64,000 bases of DNA, taken from assembly GCF_000317435.1 (NCBI RefSeq), contig NC_019751.1, forward strand, positions 1,612,001 to 1,676,000. Direction: 5' to 3'. The notes under the pieces are model-generated. The model saw only the letters and a program-made list of their open reading frames with translations, searched no databases and was not told where the DNA came from. Source of the DNA: Calothrix sp. PCC 6303. Lineage in GTDB: Bacteria; Cyanobacteriota; Cyanobacteriia; Cyanobacteriales; Nostocaceae. A program made the position numbers and the translations under genes. Below, in pieces: positions 17,846 to 27,663 of the stretch (position 1 is its first letter; every line of letters starts with the position of its first letter).

Positions 17846-18681
17846 TGCCTTCTCGCCGCATAAAACGTCATGGCATAAAAAGATACCACAATATTATGAG
17901 GTAATTCATCCGAGTAAGTAACTAAAAAACATTTTAAAGTCGCTTTTTATCAGTTATTTTACTGATGACGTTCCAAGGGATTGATGTGCTAGTGCATCAA
18001 GGTAATCAGTAGTAGTGCAAAATTAATCATATATTCCGAACAAGTTATTGCACCGTAACGATGGGATAATTTTTAACTGGAAATCCCTAAATACAATTTG
18101 TAGTGGAGGATACTTGCTTCTCCATTTTGCACTACGATTATTTACCCTGATTGCCCTGATTTCTATTTCGTGCAGACCAGAAGCGCTATATATTCAGAAC
18201 AACTTGACATTTTTATAGTTTTAATGTACTATATGTATACAAATCACTCAGAACTATTACCCTAAGTCAAACAGTGCGGATTAGCAAACACACGTAGCGA
18301 AAGTCAGGCATACGTACAAGTAAATGCCAATATTCACCATCTATCGACTTTCCCGTGAACCAACTGAAATTCTAAAATCTGTTTACAAATCTAAAAAGCT
18401 TCTTTCAATGCCCATCAAATTGCCCTATAATTGGCTCCCCAGTTCTTGGGATTGTTTCATTCCGCTACCCTACGGAAACGCTTGCCGTAGGGTGCCCGCA
18501 GGGCTATAGAACGTTTCTTGTATGCCCAAAGGGCTTTACGCTTCGTACTGCAAAACGGAGAAGCAAGCTACGCAATAACTGATTTTGGATCATTTATTTT
18601 TTGGAACACTCTAAGTCTAAAACTTTTCATTTTTAGGCTAAATATATCAAACATTCACATGTATATAGCGAGGTCTGAAAC
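17846..18681. other. Long intergenic region
   Basis: No gene that I can support. A 61-codon open frame at 18324-18509 has no ribosome site or family likeness. Around 18465-18560 are GC-richer tracts (CTACGGAAACGCTTGCCGTA, GGGTGCCCGCAGGGC) of the small dispersed type found between cyanobacterial genes. The promoter of the gene at 18682 should lie near 18590-18670. Confidence 0.45.
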
Positions 18682-20076
18682 ATGATTAACCAAGCTGCAA
18701 AAAAATCTCTAACAAATAATTTCATCTCTATTGTAGAACTGTTCAACCTTTTAGCGGCAAATCGTCAACATATTATTCTTAATTTTCATAATTTACAAGA
18801 AAATTATCAATATCAACATATTCGCCAAGTCATTGGAACAAGAGATATTGATGGGAATTTAATTCAACCTTGGTTAAAAGCTGAAGATATCGATAAAAAT
18901 GAATATGTTCAAATTACTTCATTTTCCCTAAATCGTCATACAGCTTCCTTGAATATGTTAATTCAGCGTCAAGTGCGACTGATAAATACTCAAGATGCAA
19001 CACCAATTACGGAAGTTGCTGGACTATTAACTAATCAGTTAAATCGCTTTAATAATTATACGGTTGTTAGTGATGGTAAATTTAATATTCGAGAAATTAA
19101 AGTCAAGATCAGTAGCAAAAAAACATTTGAGCTATTACATCAGAGTGACATAATTACAGACTCAGAATTTGACTTTCGTAGGGAATATACAATTAATCTA
19201 GATAAATTTCCAATAGTTGATTTGGAGCAACCATATCAAACTATTGATGGTGTATTTCAAAAGTTAGCAGAAGCAAAAGTTTTGGTTAGTATTATTTCTG
19301 CACATTTAAAACAAGAATCTGATGTTTTTTTAGCAGAACAATTAGATAGTTTAGCTCAACACCATCTTTCCAAACAAGTTTATCTGAACTTTCCAAAAAC
19401 AAAGGAAAGTAGCGAAAGCATCCAGATGCGAACAATTCATAAAATTGATATTGGGAATAAAGATATTCTTAATCTCAGTAAATTTCATTCGGCAAATAAG
19501 TTTCTTAATCGAATGTATTGCGGTTACGATATTGAGACAGGTGAAGTCTTAAAAAAATTAGACTTTGGCATGGCAATTCTGACAAATGTTGCTTTCCAAT
19601 GCAAGCCAATTTCTTCCAGAATGAAAATAACTGAAGTTGATCAATTCATGAAGCTAATTTTTGATGACTTTCTTGGATTCAGTAATTGTGGAATAGTCAC
19701 AGAGATTTTAACCAGAGTTGGAGATCGTTACTTAATTCAATTGTTACAAGAAAAACGTCAAGGAAAGCACGCAAGTAAATCAGAAATGGTAGCCGCTTTG
19801 ACAGCGGCAAATACGATGTTAGGGCAGTATATAGAAAGCATCTATCGTGAAATAATTTCACCCTTAGTTTTCTATATTGGTTCTACCGGGCTTTTACCAA
19901 AGAATATGGAAACTACGGCAATGAATAGCCAGCAGCTTGCTGAAAAGTATCCAAACTTACAGTTCTCTCCTAATGAAAAACATGGAAAATTTTTTGAAGT
20001 TGGGGATAGTATAGTTAGCATATACTCTCAGACAGAGTTATATAGTCAGAAAACCGATATGACAGTTTTGAAGTGA
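18682..20076 (+). CDS. Uncharacterised protein
   Basis: 464 residues with no signal peptide or membrane segment. Composition is ordinary, rich in polar residues and with many short helices; no catalytic motif or known domain is apparent. It begins with MINQAAKKSLTNNF at an ATG 17 bases after a GAGG-like site. It is flanked by long noncoding stretches on both sides and appears monocistronic. I do not recognise it and assign no function. Confidence 0.6.
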   Translation: MINQAAKKSLTNNFISIVELFNLLAANRQHIILNFHNLQENYQYQHIRQVIGTRDIDGNLIQPWLKAEDIDKNEYVQITSFSLNRHTASLNMLIQRQVRLINTQDATPITEVAGLLTNQLNRFNNYTVVSDGKFNIREIKVKISSKKTFELLHQSDIITDSEFDFRREYTINLDKFPIVDLEQPYQTIDGVFQKLAEAKVLVSIISAHLKQESDVFLAEQLDSLAQHHLSKQVYLNFPKTKESSESIQMRTIHKIDIGNKDILNLSKFHSANKFLNRMYCGYDIETGEVLKKLDFGMAILTNVAFQCKPISSRMKITEVDQFMKLIFDDFLGFSNCGIVTEILTRVGDRYLIQLLQEKRQGKHASKSEMVAALTAANTMLGQYIESIYREIISPLVFYIGSTGLLPKNMETTAMNSQQLAEKYPNLQFSPNEKHGKFFEVGDSIVSIYSQTELYSQKTDMTVLK

Positions 20077-20614
20077 ATTCATTATGGCTTACACAACTGG
20101 CATAATAGTGAACTTAAAAGAGGCAATAAGCGGTGTTGATGTTTCTCCTGCTTTAGGGCTACGTTGTGTTGTGTCAGACGCAATAATCTAAATGCATCGC
20201 AACGTAGCAACTAGCTGGTGCGTTGCGATAAACCCCCAAGTCCACAACAAATTAAATATTTTTCTGCGGCTTTGCCTTTAGCTTAGTTCTAAATTATTTA
20301 GATAGAAGTGAAGTTATAAAAACTCGGTTATTGGTTTGTAATAGTGTTTATTCTCAGCAATTTTGGATTAAGTTAGTTCCCGATATTCGGAGATACGGCA
20401 GGGCAGATTTTCACTTTTTGAGGTACAAAAATGCTCCACCCTCCTGTTGGCAAGGAGAGTGTACTCAAAGAGAAGCCGCTACGCGTCTATGGAGAGGGGT
20501 GCAGCACTGCCGAAATACTGTATTTGATTAGCTGCTTCAGAAATTAAAACTAATTTAATTTAATTAAATATAATGTGAATTAGGTAAAACGTTAACCAAG
20601 GAGTCACAAATTAG
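20077..20614. other. Intergenic region with dispersed-repeat-like tracts
   Basis: Contains no convincing gene. The tract at 20440-20510 (with AGAGAAGCCGCTACGCGTCT) is typical of short repeats scattered in cyanobacterial genomes. A GGAG site at 20600-20603 belongs to the HEAT-repeat gene. Confidence 0.45.
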
Positions 20615-21688
20615 ATGAACAATCTGGTTAAACCTAAACTTACGGGATTAATCAAGAATTTACAGAATGGAGATTTAACACTGCGCTTAGATGTTATAGT
20701 TACACTATCTCAAATGGGCAAAAATGCCAAAAACGCAGTTCCGGCTTTAATTGCTGCATTGTCAGATTCTCAGCTACGTTACCATATAATTATTGCTTTA
20801 GGAAATATTGGGATTGCAGCTAATTCTGCCATTCCGGCTTTAATTATGACTCTTCAAGATGTGGATGAGGTAATTAGAGCAATTACCATTGAAGCACTAT
20901 GTAAAATTGGCTTAGAAGTTGATCTTATTCCTTCATTAGTTATAACTTTACATGATGATTCTGCAAGAGTTAGGGCAAATGCGGCTTTTGCGATTGGTTG
21001 TTTAGGAGAAAAAGCTAAACTTGCGATTATACCTTTAGTGGAAATTCTTGAAGATAAAGATGATTGGGTACGGGGTAATGCTGTTGAAGCCTTAGGGAAG
21101 ATTGGTAAAGATGCTGAGATGGCAATTCCCTATTTAATTACAGCTTTATCGGATAATTATTCAGGAATTCGTGCAAAAGCAACGCTATCTTTAGCATATG
21201 TTGCCCCAGAAAATCAGGCGATTCCATTATTAATCAATATGTTTGGAGATAGTGATGCTAGAGTCAGAAGTGCTGCTGCTGATGCATTAGGAGTTTTTGT
21301 AAACGAAGTAGCCAGCGTTGTTATAATATTAAAAACTGGTCTGACAGATAAAAATATATATGTACAGATGAACGTCGCTAAAGTTTTGATGAAAGCTGGG
21401 GTTGAAGTTGAGAACTGTTTAAATATTTTCGTCGCAGCTTTGAAGCAAAGTGATGCAATCGTGCGGGTGACAGCAAGTTTAAATATAGGTGTAATTGCTG
21501 CGAGTATTCAAGATGTGATCAATAATTTTTGTTTGATGGATATAGAAAAAATTATATCTGTATTTGAAGAGGTAAATTTATTGATATCGCAAGTAAATTT
21601 AAGCTGTACAAAGTCAGTAATTACTTCTATAAATTCGGCTTTACAAATTTTGAATAAATCCAAAACTGCCTTGAAAAATAGATATTAA
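20615..21688 (+). CDS. HEAT-repeat protein (PBS-lyase-like repeats)
   Basis: 357 residues made of about nine helical repeats of 35-40 residues. Each repeat carries the signature A-x-x-A-(I/L)-G-x-I-G or P-x-L-I-x-x-L-x-D, for example ALIAALSDSQLRYHIIIALG and AIPYLITALSDNYSGIRAKA. Such solenoids mediate protein contacts; in cyanobacteria some act as bilin lyase subunits, but nothing here shows a phycobilisome link, since no phycobiliprotein genes are near. Start at ATG 20615 with GGAG before it. The last 60 residues are less repetitive. Confidence 0.85.
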   Translation: MNNLVKPKLTGLIKNLQNGDLTLRLDVIVTLSQMGKNAKNAVPALIAALSDSQLRYHIIIALGNIGIAANSAIPALIMTLQDVDEVIRAITIEALCKIGLEVDLIPSLVITLHDDSARVRANAAFAIGCLGEKAKLAIIPLVEILEDKDDWVRGNAVEALGKIGKDAEMAIPYLITALSDNYSGIRAKATLSLAYVAPENQAIPLLINMFGDSDARVRSAAADALGVFVNEVASVVIILKTGLTDKNIYVQMNVAKVLMKAGVEVENCLNIFVAALKQSDAIVRVTASLNIGVIAASIQDVINNFCLMDIEKIISVFEEVNLLISQVNLSCTKSVITSINSALQILNKSKTALKNRY

Positions 21689-21906
21689 ACAGGGTTGTGT
21701 AAGTTTATAACTAGATATAAAATTTCACTGTGAATACGGTTTGGTTAAGGAAAAATAGCTATTAGCAGTTAGCTTTTAGATATTGGTTCTCAGCATCAAT
21801 AGTATATAGATGATTAAGTCTTATTCTTAGCTTTTTGCTCCCTAAGCTAACCGTATTGTGTAGCCTCACCTGTAGCAGATTTATTGAGAATATAATATTT
21901 AACAAT

Positions 21907-22104
21907 TTACTGGCTTTTCACTCGTATCTCTCGTGACTGTTGTTTCACAAAGCCTGACATGGCAGCTTGTTGTAAATTCATGAAAGCATTTAAATCTTCC
22001 GAATCATATTTGGTTTGCAGGAGATTTCTCAGTTGTTCTTCTGCTTCCAGGCTCAAATAGCCAGCTTGTAACACTTTTTGAACTAAGTCACGGATCAATA
22101 TCAT
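21907..22104 (-). CDS. Small conserved-looking cyanobacterial protein
   Basis: 65 residues, all helical and charged: MILIRDLVQKVLQAGYLSLE, then a leucine- and glutamate-rich helix and a basic tail. It resembles small unnamed proteins frequent in cyanobacteria, but no function is known to me. A clear leader separates it from the RuBisCO-like gene upstream on the same strand. Confidence 0.6.
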   Translation of the reverse strand: MILIRDLVQKVLQAGYLSLEAEEQLRNLLQTKYDSEDLNAFMNLQQAAMSGFVKQQSREIRVKSQ

Positions 22105-22158
22105 AACTCTGCACCTTTATTTCATCCAATTCATCAAACACATTAATACCGAAAGGGT

Positions 22159-22195
22159 AGCCTCTACTTTTACTTAGGATGTAGAGGCTTTTTTT
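22159..22195 (+). terminator. Hairpin terminator reading rightward
   Basis: AGCCTCTAC and GTAGAGGCT form a perfect nine-pair stem around a 13-base loop, followed by seven T. The T-run is on the plus strand, so it stops rightward transcription, although the nearest rightward gene ends at 21688. On the minus strand it lies just upstream of the small gene at 21907-22104 and has no T-run. Confidence 0.8.
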
Positions 22196-22312
22196 ATGCG
22201 TGATGTTGCTGATTTTAATAAAACTTAATAATAGTTTTGTTAAAGTTCGGAACAAAACTCAGTAGAAATACGACTAATGGTGGTTGCAAATAAAAGTCAT
22301 GTGTTCACCTGC

Positions 22313-23482
22313 TTATTTAGTCGCACCCCATTTTTGGATGGCGTTACGAAGTGCGCCTTCTGGCAGACTGGCTAAATCAAAGGGTTCACCTTGCTGAACT
22401 CTTTCTAAAGCGGCAAAAAATGCTTCGACACCTGCTGCGGCACCGTCGGGGTGATCCATGATTCCGGTTCCGGCATTGAGAATTACGTCTTTACCATAAT
22501 CTGCTAAGGCTTGAGGAACGATACCAGGATGAATTCCTGCTGAGGGTACTGGCATCACATTACGCGATCGCAATCTATCACGAATCATCATTTCTTCGTT
22601 AGCATCAAATGGCAAACTACCATAGTGGGCAGGGTATAAAACTGCATCTGCTCCGGCATGTGCCATCAGTGTCCCTAGGGTAATAGGGTATGATATGCCG
22701 TGATTTGGGGCGGCGGATATGGCTCCGGCTCCAGCAGGATGAGTAAAAATTGGCACATTTACTTGAGGGTCTGCTGCTAAAGCTTCCAGAACCGAAAAGC
22801 CGTAGGAAAAAACGTTGAGTAACAAGGCATTAGCACCAGCCCTAACTAATTTACGGGCATTCTCAACTAACTTTGTGGCGTTACCTGTGACGTTAACAGC
22901 ATAAAGTAACTTGCGTCCAGTTTGCTGCTGAACAGTATCTATAACTTCCCGACAAGCTGCCAGACGTTCAAAGGTTGGTGCTGTGGGAATATTACCGAGG
23001 ATTTCATCGTCTTTGATGATATCTAATCCAGCTTGAGCAACTTGTTGGAGAATTTCGGCGTGATCCTGTGCCGAAAGTCCCAAGGCTGGTTTAAAGATTG
23101 CCATAATTAGTGGACGCTGGGATATTTCTAGCTGATTGCGAATCCCCGAAATCCCAAATTTTGGGCGTAAACCATAGTTTTCTGGTAGCCGTAAATCTAC
23201 AACCTTTGCAGCACCAGCCATGGAATATTTACCAAATATCATGGTGAGGAGACTGGGAATATCATTTTCAACATTGCTTTCTGGGAAGCGCACAGTAGCA
23301 ACACTATCTCCACCATCTAATTTGACGACTGAAACCACTTCAGCTAAATGTGCTTGTAAGCTTTCTTGACGATGGGCAAATCTTGCGTCCCAAGTTCCCG
23401 CAGTTTGTCCAACTGCGATAATTTTGGCTTGCTTTTCGGCATCAATACCGGATGGGAAGCGATAATCTACTTCGATTGACAT
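22313..23482 (-). CDS. mtnW: RuBisCO-like protein (form IV), probable methionine-salvage enolase
   Basis: 389 residues from ATG 23482, preceded by AGAGG; an earlier in-frame start at 23518 is less likely. The large-subunit fold is evident: the loop with PLIMAIFKPALGLSAQDHAE keeps the catalytic lysine of the KPALG segment, and GLDIIKDDEILGN holds the lysine that is carbamylated plus the metal-binding acids. GIHPGIVPQAL and NAGTGIMDHPDGAAAGVEA form the phosphate-binding end. Several RuBisCO carboxylase residues are replaced, so it does not fix CO2. Cyanobacterial relatives act as 2,3-diketo-5-methylthiopentyl-1-phosphate enolase. No other salvage gene is adjacent, so the substrate is inferred. 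Confidence 0.85.
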   Translation of the reverse strand: MSIEVDYRFPSGIDAEKQAKIIAVGQTAGTWDARFAHRQESLQAHLAEVVSVVKLDGGDSVATVRFPESNVENDIPSLLTMIFGKYSMAGAAKVVDLRLPENYGLRPKFGISGIRNQLEISQRPLIMAIFKPALGLSAQDHAEILQQVAQAGLDIIKDDEILGNIPTAPTFERLAACREVIDTVQQQTGRKLLYAVNVTGNATKLVENARKLVRAGANALLLNVFSYGFSVLEALAADPQVNVPIFTHPAGAGAISAAPNHGISYPITLGTLMAHAGADAVLYPAHYGSLPFDANEEMMIRDRLRSRNVMPVPSAGIHPGIVPQALADYGKDVILNAGTGIMDHPDGAAAGVEAFFAALERVQQGEPFDLASLPEGALRNAIQKWGATK

Positions 23483-23561
23483 TATACCTCTGCGAGAAAT
23501 CAAGGGATGTGCAACCAAATATTACTACGGTTCTCAGCAGGCAGTCTCAATGAAAAAAAGT

Positions 23562-24239
23562 TTAAAAATTATAAATGCGATCGCCTACTTGCATTCTTAC
23601 TGGTACTGCTTGACCTTGAGGATCAATTTTGGTTTCAATTAACATTGGTTTTATTTGTCCAACACGGACTTGTATTCCTCCCAATATCTCTTGGCTCATT
23701 TTCTCTCGTTCTGGCTCTGGCATGTAGTATTTTTCAATACCGTAATTTATTGTGTCATAACGGTATTTTCCACGTATAACTATTTGATTTTCTGGTAATG
23801 ATTTTGGTAGTTGAATGGCAATTTTTAGTGGTTTCCAGCGATTTTTGTCTTGCTGCATCACCACATATAAATTTGTCCCTTCAGCCACGGGATAGTATTG
23901 TTGGTGACTACCAGGATATTTTTTAACTAACTCTTTCCAACCTGGAAGTTTTTTTAAGGTTTGGGGATTGGAGATATCATAACTCAAATCGATCCAGGAA
24001 CCCCGCCTAATATCGTAGGGATCAACTGGTGTTGTTTGTAAAATAATTGTTCTGCCTGTCAATTGCGTATATAAGCTTGGCAGCGGTAATAGTAAAATTA
24101 GGAATGTTTGCAACATCAAGGGTATTAACAACCGTTGAAAAGAAATAGGTGTTAATGAATTTAACTGATGATGTAATGATTTGCGAAAATTAATATATTT
24201 TGAAGAATTTGATTGCAAGTTGGGTATCTTGGATTTCAT
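23562..24239 (-). CDS. GDYXXLXY-type membrane-anchored protein
   Basis: 225 residues. An N-terminal basic stretch leads to one membrane helix near 37-57 (LLIPLMLQTFLILLLPLPS), followed by an extracytoplasmic domain. It shows the family's paired motifs in divergent form: DIRRGSWIDLSYDIS near 75-89, and VIRGKYRYDTINYGIEKYY near 154-172. GDYXXLXY proteins usually sit beside DUF2157 genes, as here: its ATG overlaps the stop of the upstream gene by four bases, so they are translationally coupled. Function of the pair is unknown. Confidence 0.8.
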   Translation of the reverse strand: MKSKIPNLQSNSSKYINFRKSLHHQLNSLTPISFQRLLIPLMLQTFLILLLPLPSLYTQLTGRTIILQTTPVDPYDIRRGSWIDLSYDISNPQTLKKLPGWKELVKKYPGSHQQYYPVAEGTNLYVVMQQDKNRWKPLKIAIQLPKSLPENQIVIRGKYRYDTINYGIEKYYMPEPEREKMSQEILGGIQVRVGQIKPMLIETKIDPQGQAVPVRMQVGDRIYNF

Positions 24240-25642
24240 AAGGGAGGCTTGGAGGAGCGAAGCGATAAAGCATATAGATGGTTTTCAAACCATAATCCTA
24301 CAAGAATAACTACAATGCCGCACCCAGTGAAAACGCCGGATTTTAAAAGTAAATTAGTTTCGTATTCTAACATCCTGCTTAAAATTTGCAAAATGAGTAG
24401 TAGCATTCCACCCCAAAAAGTAATACGTTTGCCAGTTTCTAAAGCTTGACGAATTAAACCTACAGCTAATGTCGCTAATAGGCAATTAAATAGGGCAATG
24501 GGGATTGCTTCTAAACCCAAATTGAGACGATACCAAAAAGGGATCAAAAACGCGATCGCACTCCAGGTGAAAATAATCAAGCTACTCAAACCGATTCTAT
24601 TTCGACTACTGCGTATTAATAAGAACCACTGAAAGATGGCAATAATACTTAAGCAAATTATATCAACTAATAACGTCAAATTGAAATTTGTGCCGTCGGC
24701 TATTACTTGTGTATATAAGGAAGGTGAATTTTGCCAATAGTAATGAAATGAAAATATGTAAAATAAAATGCAGAAAAATACTAGGGATAAACTACGTGCA
24801 ATGGGTTGAAAACGGCGAAGATTTTGCCAGGGGAATAGTCTATCATCATAACTCCACAATAAAAGTGGCGGTAGTGCAAATGCAAAGGAAGCTAACCAAG
24901 GAAAACGGCTAGATGGAGTGAGATATTCCCAAGGTTGGAGATTAAACTGCAATGATATCGTGAATGCGATCGCGCCCAGCACAAAAACCCACCGGGAACG
25001 ACATAAATAAGCCAAGGGTATATATCCTAACCACAAAAGTAAAGGTAAATGTTCTACAACTAACCGTCCCCAAGTCAAATCATTGGTTGCATTTGGTAAA
25101 TCTATTAATCCTCCCCAGTAGCCAATAAATGTTAAAATTAGGGCAAATACCCCCAATGAAGCTAAACCCAAGCTATAAGCCATAATCAAAATACCCCCAG
25201 CCCAAACTAAAACCACTTCATAATTGGGGATATTAAGTTGAAAAAGTTGCACTATTATTAGTAAATTTATACCCAACAACAACGCACCTAAAATTAACAA
25301 CCCCTCTCCCAAAAGTTGTTTGCGTTGCCTTGCTTCTGTTTGTCTCCATAATTTAAATCCAATTACATTAGTAGTAAATAAACTACTTAGTAACAATCCA
25401 ACTTTGATTTCTCGTGGTATTTTCTCCCAGTTAGCACTGGCAAAGGAAATGATACCCAAACCCAGAAAGATACTGCCTAATGCAATTAGTATCCAAATGA
25501 AATTATCTTTAGGCGATATTTCTAAAGTTTCAAATTGATAACGTTGGACAAGCTGTTGATATTGACCTTCATTAATCATCCCTTCATCACGCCAAATGCG
25601 TGCTTCTTGACATAATTTCACTCGAAAATTATTTGATGGCAT
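24236..25642 (-). CDS. DUF2157 multi-pass membrane protein
   Basis: 468 residues. The first 45 are a cytoplasmic helical segment (ARIWRDEGMINEGQYQQL) typical of DUF2157, followed by about twelve hydrophobic helices, for example FIWILIALGSIFLGLGIISF and LGEGLLILGALLLGINLLII. It is the first gene of a two-gene leftward unit with the GDYXXLXY gene. The family is widespread and uncharacterised; transport or envelope sensing are guesses only. Confidence 0.85.
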   Translation of the reverse strand: MPSNNFRVKLCQEARIWRDEGMINEGQYQQLVQRYQFETLEISPKDNFIWILIALGSIFLGLGIISFASANWEKIPREIKVGLLLSSLFTTNVIGFKLWRQTEARQRKQLLGEGLLILGALLLGINLLIIVQLFQLNIPNYEVVLVWAGGILIMAYSLGLASLGVFALILTFIGYWGGLIDLPNATNDLTWGRLVVEHLPLLLWLGYIPLAYLCRSRWVFVLGAIAFTISLQFNLQPWEYLTPSSRFPWLASFAFALPPLLLWSYDDRLFPWQNLRRFQPIARSLSLVFFCILFYIFSFHYYWQNSPSLYTQVIADGTNFNLTLLVDIICLSIIAIFQWFLLIRSSRNRIGLSSLIIFTWSAIAFLIPFWYRLNLGLEAIPIALFNCLLATLAVGLIRQALETGKRITFWGGMLLLILQILSRMLEYETNLLLKSGVFTGCGIVVILVGLWFENHLYALSLRSSKPPL

Positions 25643-26387
25643 GATTAAAAAATAAGTAATGAGTAATAAGTACGTTTTGTAACGGGGATTTTACAAGGCA
25701 GCTTTGCGGGGTCATCCGACTCGGCAAACGTGCCGCCCCGACACAAAACGGACTGCATGTAGAGGCAGGGGACTTAAGCCCCCAGAATTTGTTAAGTACT
25801 TTATATTTACTGAAGGCAAATTTCCTCATTGTTGATGTAGAGATTGTGACAAAGTTAAAATAATAAAAAAACTAAATAAATAGAATAAAATTCAACTAAA
25901 AATTTACTATCCAAATTATGGCGGCATTTATTTTAAAATTTTCAAAAATCATAAATATTTACTTAAGCTTTAATTAATCCTCATCATTGAAAAAGACTTT
26001 TATAAACCATCCTAAACTATGTAGTCCTACTGCATAAAATGCGAATTTATGGTGCCTAAATCCCAAACTATTTAATAAAATCGAGGTTCAAAGATAGAGA
26101 CATACCATTGATAGGTTTATTCAAGGGTTGTATGTGACACATAATCAATTCCCGGAGATGAGAAATATTCCCTGTTTACATTGCGTAGTCTGAGTGTAGA
26201 TTCTGGAACAAATTTCGGATAAAATCTTCCACATATTAGAAACCATAAGGCTACGATCAAGCCCTTGAATGTAAGACTAGGTTGACTTTCAGCGACAAAT
26301 TCACCCCAAAAGGGGAATACAAATTTATTTTCGCCATGTAAACTTTCACTTAAAACCCTAACCTATAAGTTTTCATATTCAAAAACC
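25643..26387. other. Long divergent intergenic region
   Basis: Upstream of both the leftward DUF2157 gene and the rightward SLH gene. Around 25680-25800 lies a GC-richer tract with an AGGGGACTTAAGCCCCCAG hairpin (about 25766-25784), of dispersed-repeat character. The rest is AT-rich with no ORF that I can support. Confidence 0.45.
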
Positions 26388-27047
26388 ATGCGTAAAATTT
26401 TAGCTTCCTTAATATCATTGAGCTTGCTGGGATCATTATCCATTCCAGTGACAGCAAAAACTCCAGAAAAACTCACATCTACAACAGGTGCCATCGCATC
26501 AGTAATTGCAGCTAACCTGATGAGGAATTTCCCAGATGGTGGTTTTTACCCAGAAAGATTTGTCAGTCGGGGAGAATTAGCAACAATTATGGTGAAAGCA
26601 TTCCAACTCAATAAACGGGAAGCGAGCAAAAGAGAAAATGTGACAATTGGTGATGTCCCAGCTACTTACCCAGCCCATAACGATATTCAGACAGTGCTGA
26701 AAAATGGAATCATGGAAGGGTATCGAAACAACCTATTTTTTCCCAATCAACAGGTTTCTAGAGCAGAAGCGATCGCTATTTTCTCCCAAGCCTATGGTGT
26801 ATTCCAATTTCCTGATACCACAGTCAGCGAAATTTTATCAATATACCCAGATCAAAATAGCATCCCTACCTGGGCACGTAAAGCCATAGCCACAGCTACT
26901 TCAGAAGGATTTATTGAGGGTGACACCCAAGGAAACCTACAACCCCAAAAACCCATGACAAGGGGTGCAATGGCAACTTTACTCAACAACTACTTGCAAC
27001 GTCAACAGAAACAACCAGAAACACCTATTGTTCCTGAAGTCAAGTAA
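26388..27047 (+). CDS. Secreted S-layer-homology (SLH) domain protein
   Basis: 219 residues. A signal peptide MRKILASLISLSLLGSLSIP ends near TAK. Three SLH units follow: FPDGGFYPERFVSRGELATI near 51-70, YRNNLFFPNQQVSRAEAIAI near 111-130, and GFIEGDTQGNLQPQKPMTRG near 178-197. Each keeps the F/G-x-x-R-(A/G)-E or M-T-R-(A/G) pattern. SLH domains bind peptidoglycan-linked polymers in the periplasm. In cyanobacteria most SLH proteins are porins, but there is no barrel here, so this is a short SLH-only protein. Confidence 0.9.
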   Translation: MRKILASLISLSLLGSLSIPVTAKTPEKLTSTTGAIASVIAANLMRNFPDGGFYPERFVSRGELATIMVKAFQLNKREASKRENVTIGDVPATYPAHNDIQTVLKNGIMEGYRNNLFFPNQQVSRAEAIAIFSQAYGVFQFPDTTVSEILSIYPDQNSIPTWARKAIATATSEGFIEGDTQGNLQPQKPMTRGAMATLLNNYLQRQQKQPETPIVPEVK

Positions 27048-27663
27048 TCTTACTTTTGGAGGGGGCAGTGGGGAAGATCAGTAGAAAGTTTGGACTCCTC
27101 CCCATATAAGCCGTCCTACGGTGTACAGATAAGTCGGTAAATCCCTCACTCCGTCTCTTGTTGGAAATCCCAGTCTCATAGCACAACTCCATTGAAATGG
27201 ACTAAAAACCAAAAATATTCAGTCATCTTGCAGATGACTTTAAGCTATTAGACAGCGAGCAGCGCGTTGCGGGGGTTTCCCCCGTTGTAGCGACTGCGGT
27301 GGATTATAGAAAATCTAGGGAATTCAGTTTTCTTGATCCTCTGCCTTCCATTAACAGTTGATTTATGAACTATTTATAAAATTTTCTACCTGAAAAACAG
27401 AATTTAAAGTAACTATAAACACTCATTTTTTTCATAAGTAAATAAATATGCGTATAAAAAAACGTCATATAATCTAGTGCTTAATTAGATAAACTTACCT
27501 GATACAAGACATCAAGCACATTTATATATCAGAAATTATCACCAGGTACTAGGTAAAATAGAATACAATTCATGTGTTTGTTATGAAAACACTAACCAAT
27601 ACAGCGAACAGCCTGAGCGTGTGAAAATTAAGAAAGAATAACTAGAGAGGAAAACCTTATAGT
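27048..27663. other. Long leader region of dxs
   Basis: No gene supported. The tract near 27255-27300 (GAGCAGCGCGTTGCGGGGG, TTTCCCCCG) is a small dispersed GC tract. The final 100 bases before dxs include a GAGAGGAAAA ribosome site at about 27647-27656. The leader is long enough for RNA-level control, but I recognise no riboswitch. Confidence 0.4.

Noticed and set aside
18324-18509. Possible 61-residue gene in the long gap before 18682
   Set aside because: No ribosome site, and the C-terminal part comes from a dispersed GC-rich repeat tract.
20331-20531. 66-residue rightward frame before the HEAT-repeat gene
   Set aside because: Its second half is a known kind of dispersed cyanobacterial repeat (GCCGCTACGCGTCT) and no family likeness is visible.
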